Shown here: positions 62,629 to 64,000 of the stretch, piece by piece | How the letters are laid out: the number at the start of each line of letters is the position of its first letter | How positions within the stretch are numbered: position 1 is the first letter of the stretch | From: Microvirga sp052114605 | Lineage (GTDB): Bacteria; Pseudomonadota; Alphaproteobacteria; Rhizobiales; Beijerinckiaceae | Assembly (NCBI RefSeq): GCF_052114605.1 | Contig: NZ_JBFRFB010000008.1 | Coordinates: 124,001 to 188,000, forward strand | Length of the DNA: 64,000 nt | Direction: 5' to 3' | Notes under the pieces: model-generated | The model's database searches: none | Seen by the model: only the letters and a program-made list of their open reading frames with translations | What the model was told of the DNA's origin: nothing | Position numbers and translations under genes: made by a program

Positions 62629-64000
62629 CTATTGCACGATGTTGGTCGCGCCGGATGCGCGCCGCTCATCGGGAGGAATGCGGATCGTATTCATGATCTC
62701 AGCCTCGCCGACCTGTTCCGCAAGCGAGTTGCCGCCGACGAACACTTGGATCGCGCCGGCCTCGACAGCGTAGCTGCCATCCTCCGCATGAAAGCCCAGC
62801 GACTCCACTGGCACTTTCAGGGTCACGTGCTTGGTCTCGCCCGCATTCAGGCTGACCTTCTCGAAAGCCTTCAGCTCACGCAAGGGGCGGCTGCGGCTTG
62901 CGACCGGATCGCGGGTGTAGAGCTGCACCACTTCCTGACCGGGGCGTGCGCCCTTGTTGGCGACGGTAACGGAGACTTCCAGCATCTGCCCGGCATCCAG
63001 TCGCTTGCTCGCGACCGCCGCGTCGGAATAGGCGAATTGCGTGTAGCTGAGCCCCCAGCCGAACGGATAGAGCGGGGTGATGGCCTCGTCGATATAGCTC
63101 AGCGTGAAGCGGTTGTTCGGGATGGTCGGGCGGCTGCTCGGCAGGCGGTTGTAGTAGAGTGGCAGCTGACCCGTGGCGCGTGGCCATGAGACCGGCAGCT
63201 TGCCGCTCGGATTGTAGTCGCCGAACAGCACGTCGGCCAAAGCGGTGCCGCCCTCCGTGCCGGGATACCAGGCCATGAGGATCGACGGAATCCGGTCAGC
63301 GATGGCGCCCAGCACCTGTGGGCGTCCGCCCATGACCACGAGAGCGATCGGCTTGCCGGTATCGGCGAGCGCCTGCAAAATTTCCGTCTGCTTGCCGCTG
63401 AGTTCAAGATGGGCGCGCGATGCGGCCTCGCCAGAAAATTCCTGAGCCTCGCCGAAGACGGCAACGATCAGATCGGCCTGCTTCGCGGCCTCGATGGCGG
63501 CGGGCAGCTGCTCCGTCGAGCGGCAGAACAGGTCGCAGGCCGGCGCATGCTGCACGGCTATGCCGGCTTTCTGCGCACGCTGGCGGATGCCCTGGAGGAA
63601 CGAAACGCCGTCCGATGTATGCCCACGGGCTGCGTGCGGCCCCATCTGGTCATGCGGTGCGTCGGCAAGAGGGCCGATGACCGCAATCGAGCGGGTGCCC
63701 GGCTTCACGGGAAGCACATCGCCCCGGTTCTGCAGCAGCACGAGGGTCTCGCGTGCGACCTCGCGCGCAACCTTGCGCGACTCCGCCGACGGGAAGACCG
63801 CATCCGTGCGCGAAGAATCGATGGCAGGCTGGTCGAACAGACCGAGGCGGAACTTCGTGCGCAGGATGCGTCGGACCGATTCATCGAGCACGCTCTCCGG
63901 CACGCGGCCCGCCCGCACTTCGTCCGGCAGATGGTTGATGTAGAGCTGGCCCATCATGTCCATGTCGACGCCGGCGAGGATCGCCTTACGCGCGGCCTCC
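62629..64000 (-). CDS. Glycoside hydrolase family 3 beta-glucosidase (BglX-like), N-terminus outside window
   Basis: The C-terminal ~457 residues of a BglX-type enzyme. The right edge still encodes AARKAILAGVDMDMMGQLY, so the catalytic Asp in the GVDMDM loop is visible, while the (beta/alpha)8 domain is cut off. Seen here are the alpha/beta domain (IAVIGPLADAPHDQMG, VVMGGRPQVLGAI) and the C-terminal fibronectin III-like domain with GWGLSYTQFAYS and RPGQEVVQLYTRDPVASRSR. It probably acts in the periplasm on beta-glucosides. Confidence 0.92.
   Translation of the reverse strand, partial: EAARKAILAGVDMDMMGQLYINHLPDEVRAGRVPESVLDESVRRILRTKFRLGLFDQPAIDSSRTDAVFPSAESRKVAREVARETLVLLQNRGDVLPVKPGTRSIAVIGPLADAPHDQMGPHAARGHTSDGVSFLQGIRQRAQKAGIAVQHAPACDLFCRSTEQLPAAIEAAKQADLIVAVFGEAQEFSGEAASRAHLELSGKQTEILQALADTGKPIALVVMGGRPQVLGAIADRIPSILMAWYPGTEGGTALADVLFGDYNPSGKLPVSWPRATGQLPLYYNRLPSSRPTIPNNRFTLSYIDEAITPLYPFGWGLSYTQFAYSDAAVASKRLDAGQMLEVSVTVANKGARPGQEVVQLYTRDPVASRSRPLRELKAFEKVSLNAGETKHVTLKVPVESLGFHAEDGSYAVEAGAIQVFVGGNSLAEQVGEAEIMNTIRIPPDERRASGATNIVQ

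Overview
The window looks like a chromosomal segment of a high-GC alphaproteobacterium of the order Hyphomicrobiales (Rhizobiales), probably Methylobacteriaceae-like (Microvirga, Methylobacterium or a relative). Supports are the F1-only atpHAGDC operon, the aerobic cobaltochelatase pair cobS/cobT beside bolA and a J-domain gene, the fdxA-carD-rpoH cluster, a PutA without a DNA-binding domain next to an Lrp-type regulator, EcfG-type promoter sequences and short dispersed palindromic repeats. The genus is inference; no rRNA gene is present.

Layout. 1-12.6 kb is core metabolism and replication: the 3' end of lpdA, thymidine kinase, xerC, a methyltransferase, priA, a histidine phosphatase, the F1 ATP synthase operon and a 2H phosphoesterase. 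13-28 kb holds putA with its divergent Lrp regulator, a TerC protein, a NitT/TauT-type ABC importer, an EamA exporter with a His-rich CobW GTPase, a D,D-carboxypeptidase, a peroxiredoxin-like/prolyl-hydroxylase fusion, a LOG protein and a thiolase. 28-33.7 kb is bolA / J-domain / cobS / unknown / cobT / Tat-exported phytase-like esterase.

33.9-37.9 kb is the most distinctive operon: a circularly permuted ATP-grasp ligase, an alpha-E protein, a transglutaminase-like protein and the proteasome-like peptidase Anbu. This gene set is predicted to make and process a peptide or peptide tag. The ATP-grasp gene carries a clean one-base frameshift here. 38-50 kb returns to core genes: a second D,D-carboxypeptidase, a queuosine-precursor-type transporter, rpmB, a DUF3108 protein, a SUV3-like helicase, an S4 protein, fdxA, carD, an rpoH-type sigma factor with an EcfG-like promoter, an M48 lipoprotein protease and an SNase-like protein.

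A tRNA-Arg(CCT) at 50.6 kb marks the start of an accessory stretch with two orphan genes, a LuxR-type regulator and, divergent from it, a 1927-residue secreted protein of about 17 cadherin-like repeats plus RTX repeats. The last part (59.6-64 kb) holds a receiver protein lacking its phosphoacceptor Asp, an OGFr-domain protein and a DUF1206 protein behind an EcfG-like promoter, a YoaK/DUF1275 membrane protein, and the 3' part of a GH3 beta-glucosidase running off the edge. At least four families of short palindromic repeats occupy the intergenic gaps. No IS element, prophage or CRISPR array is visible.
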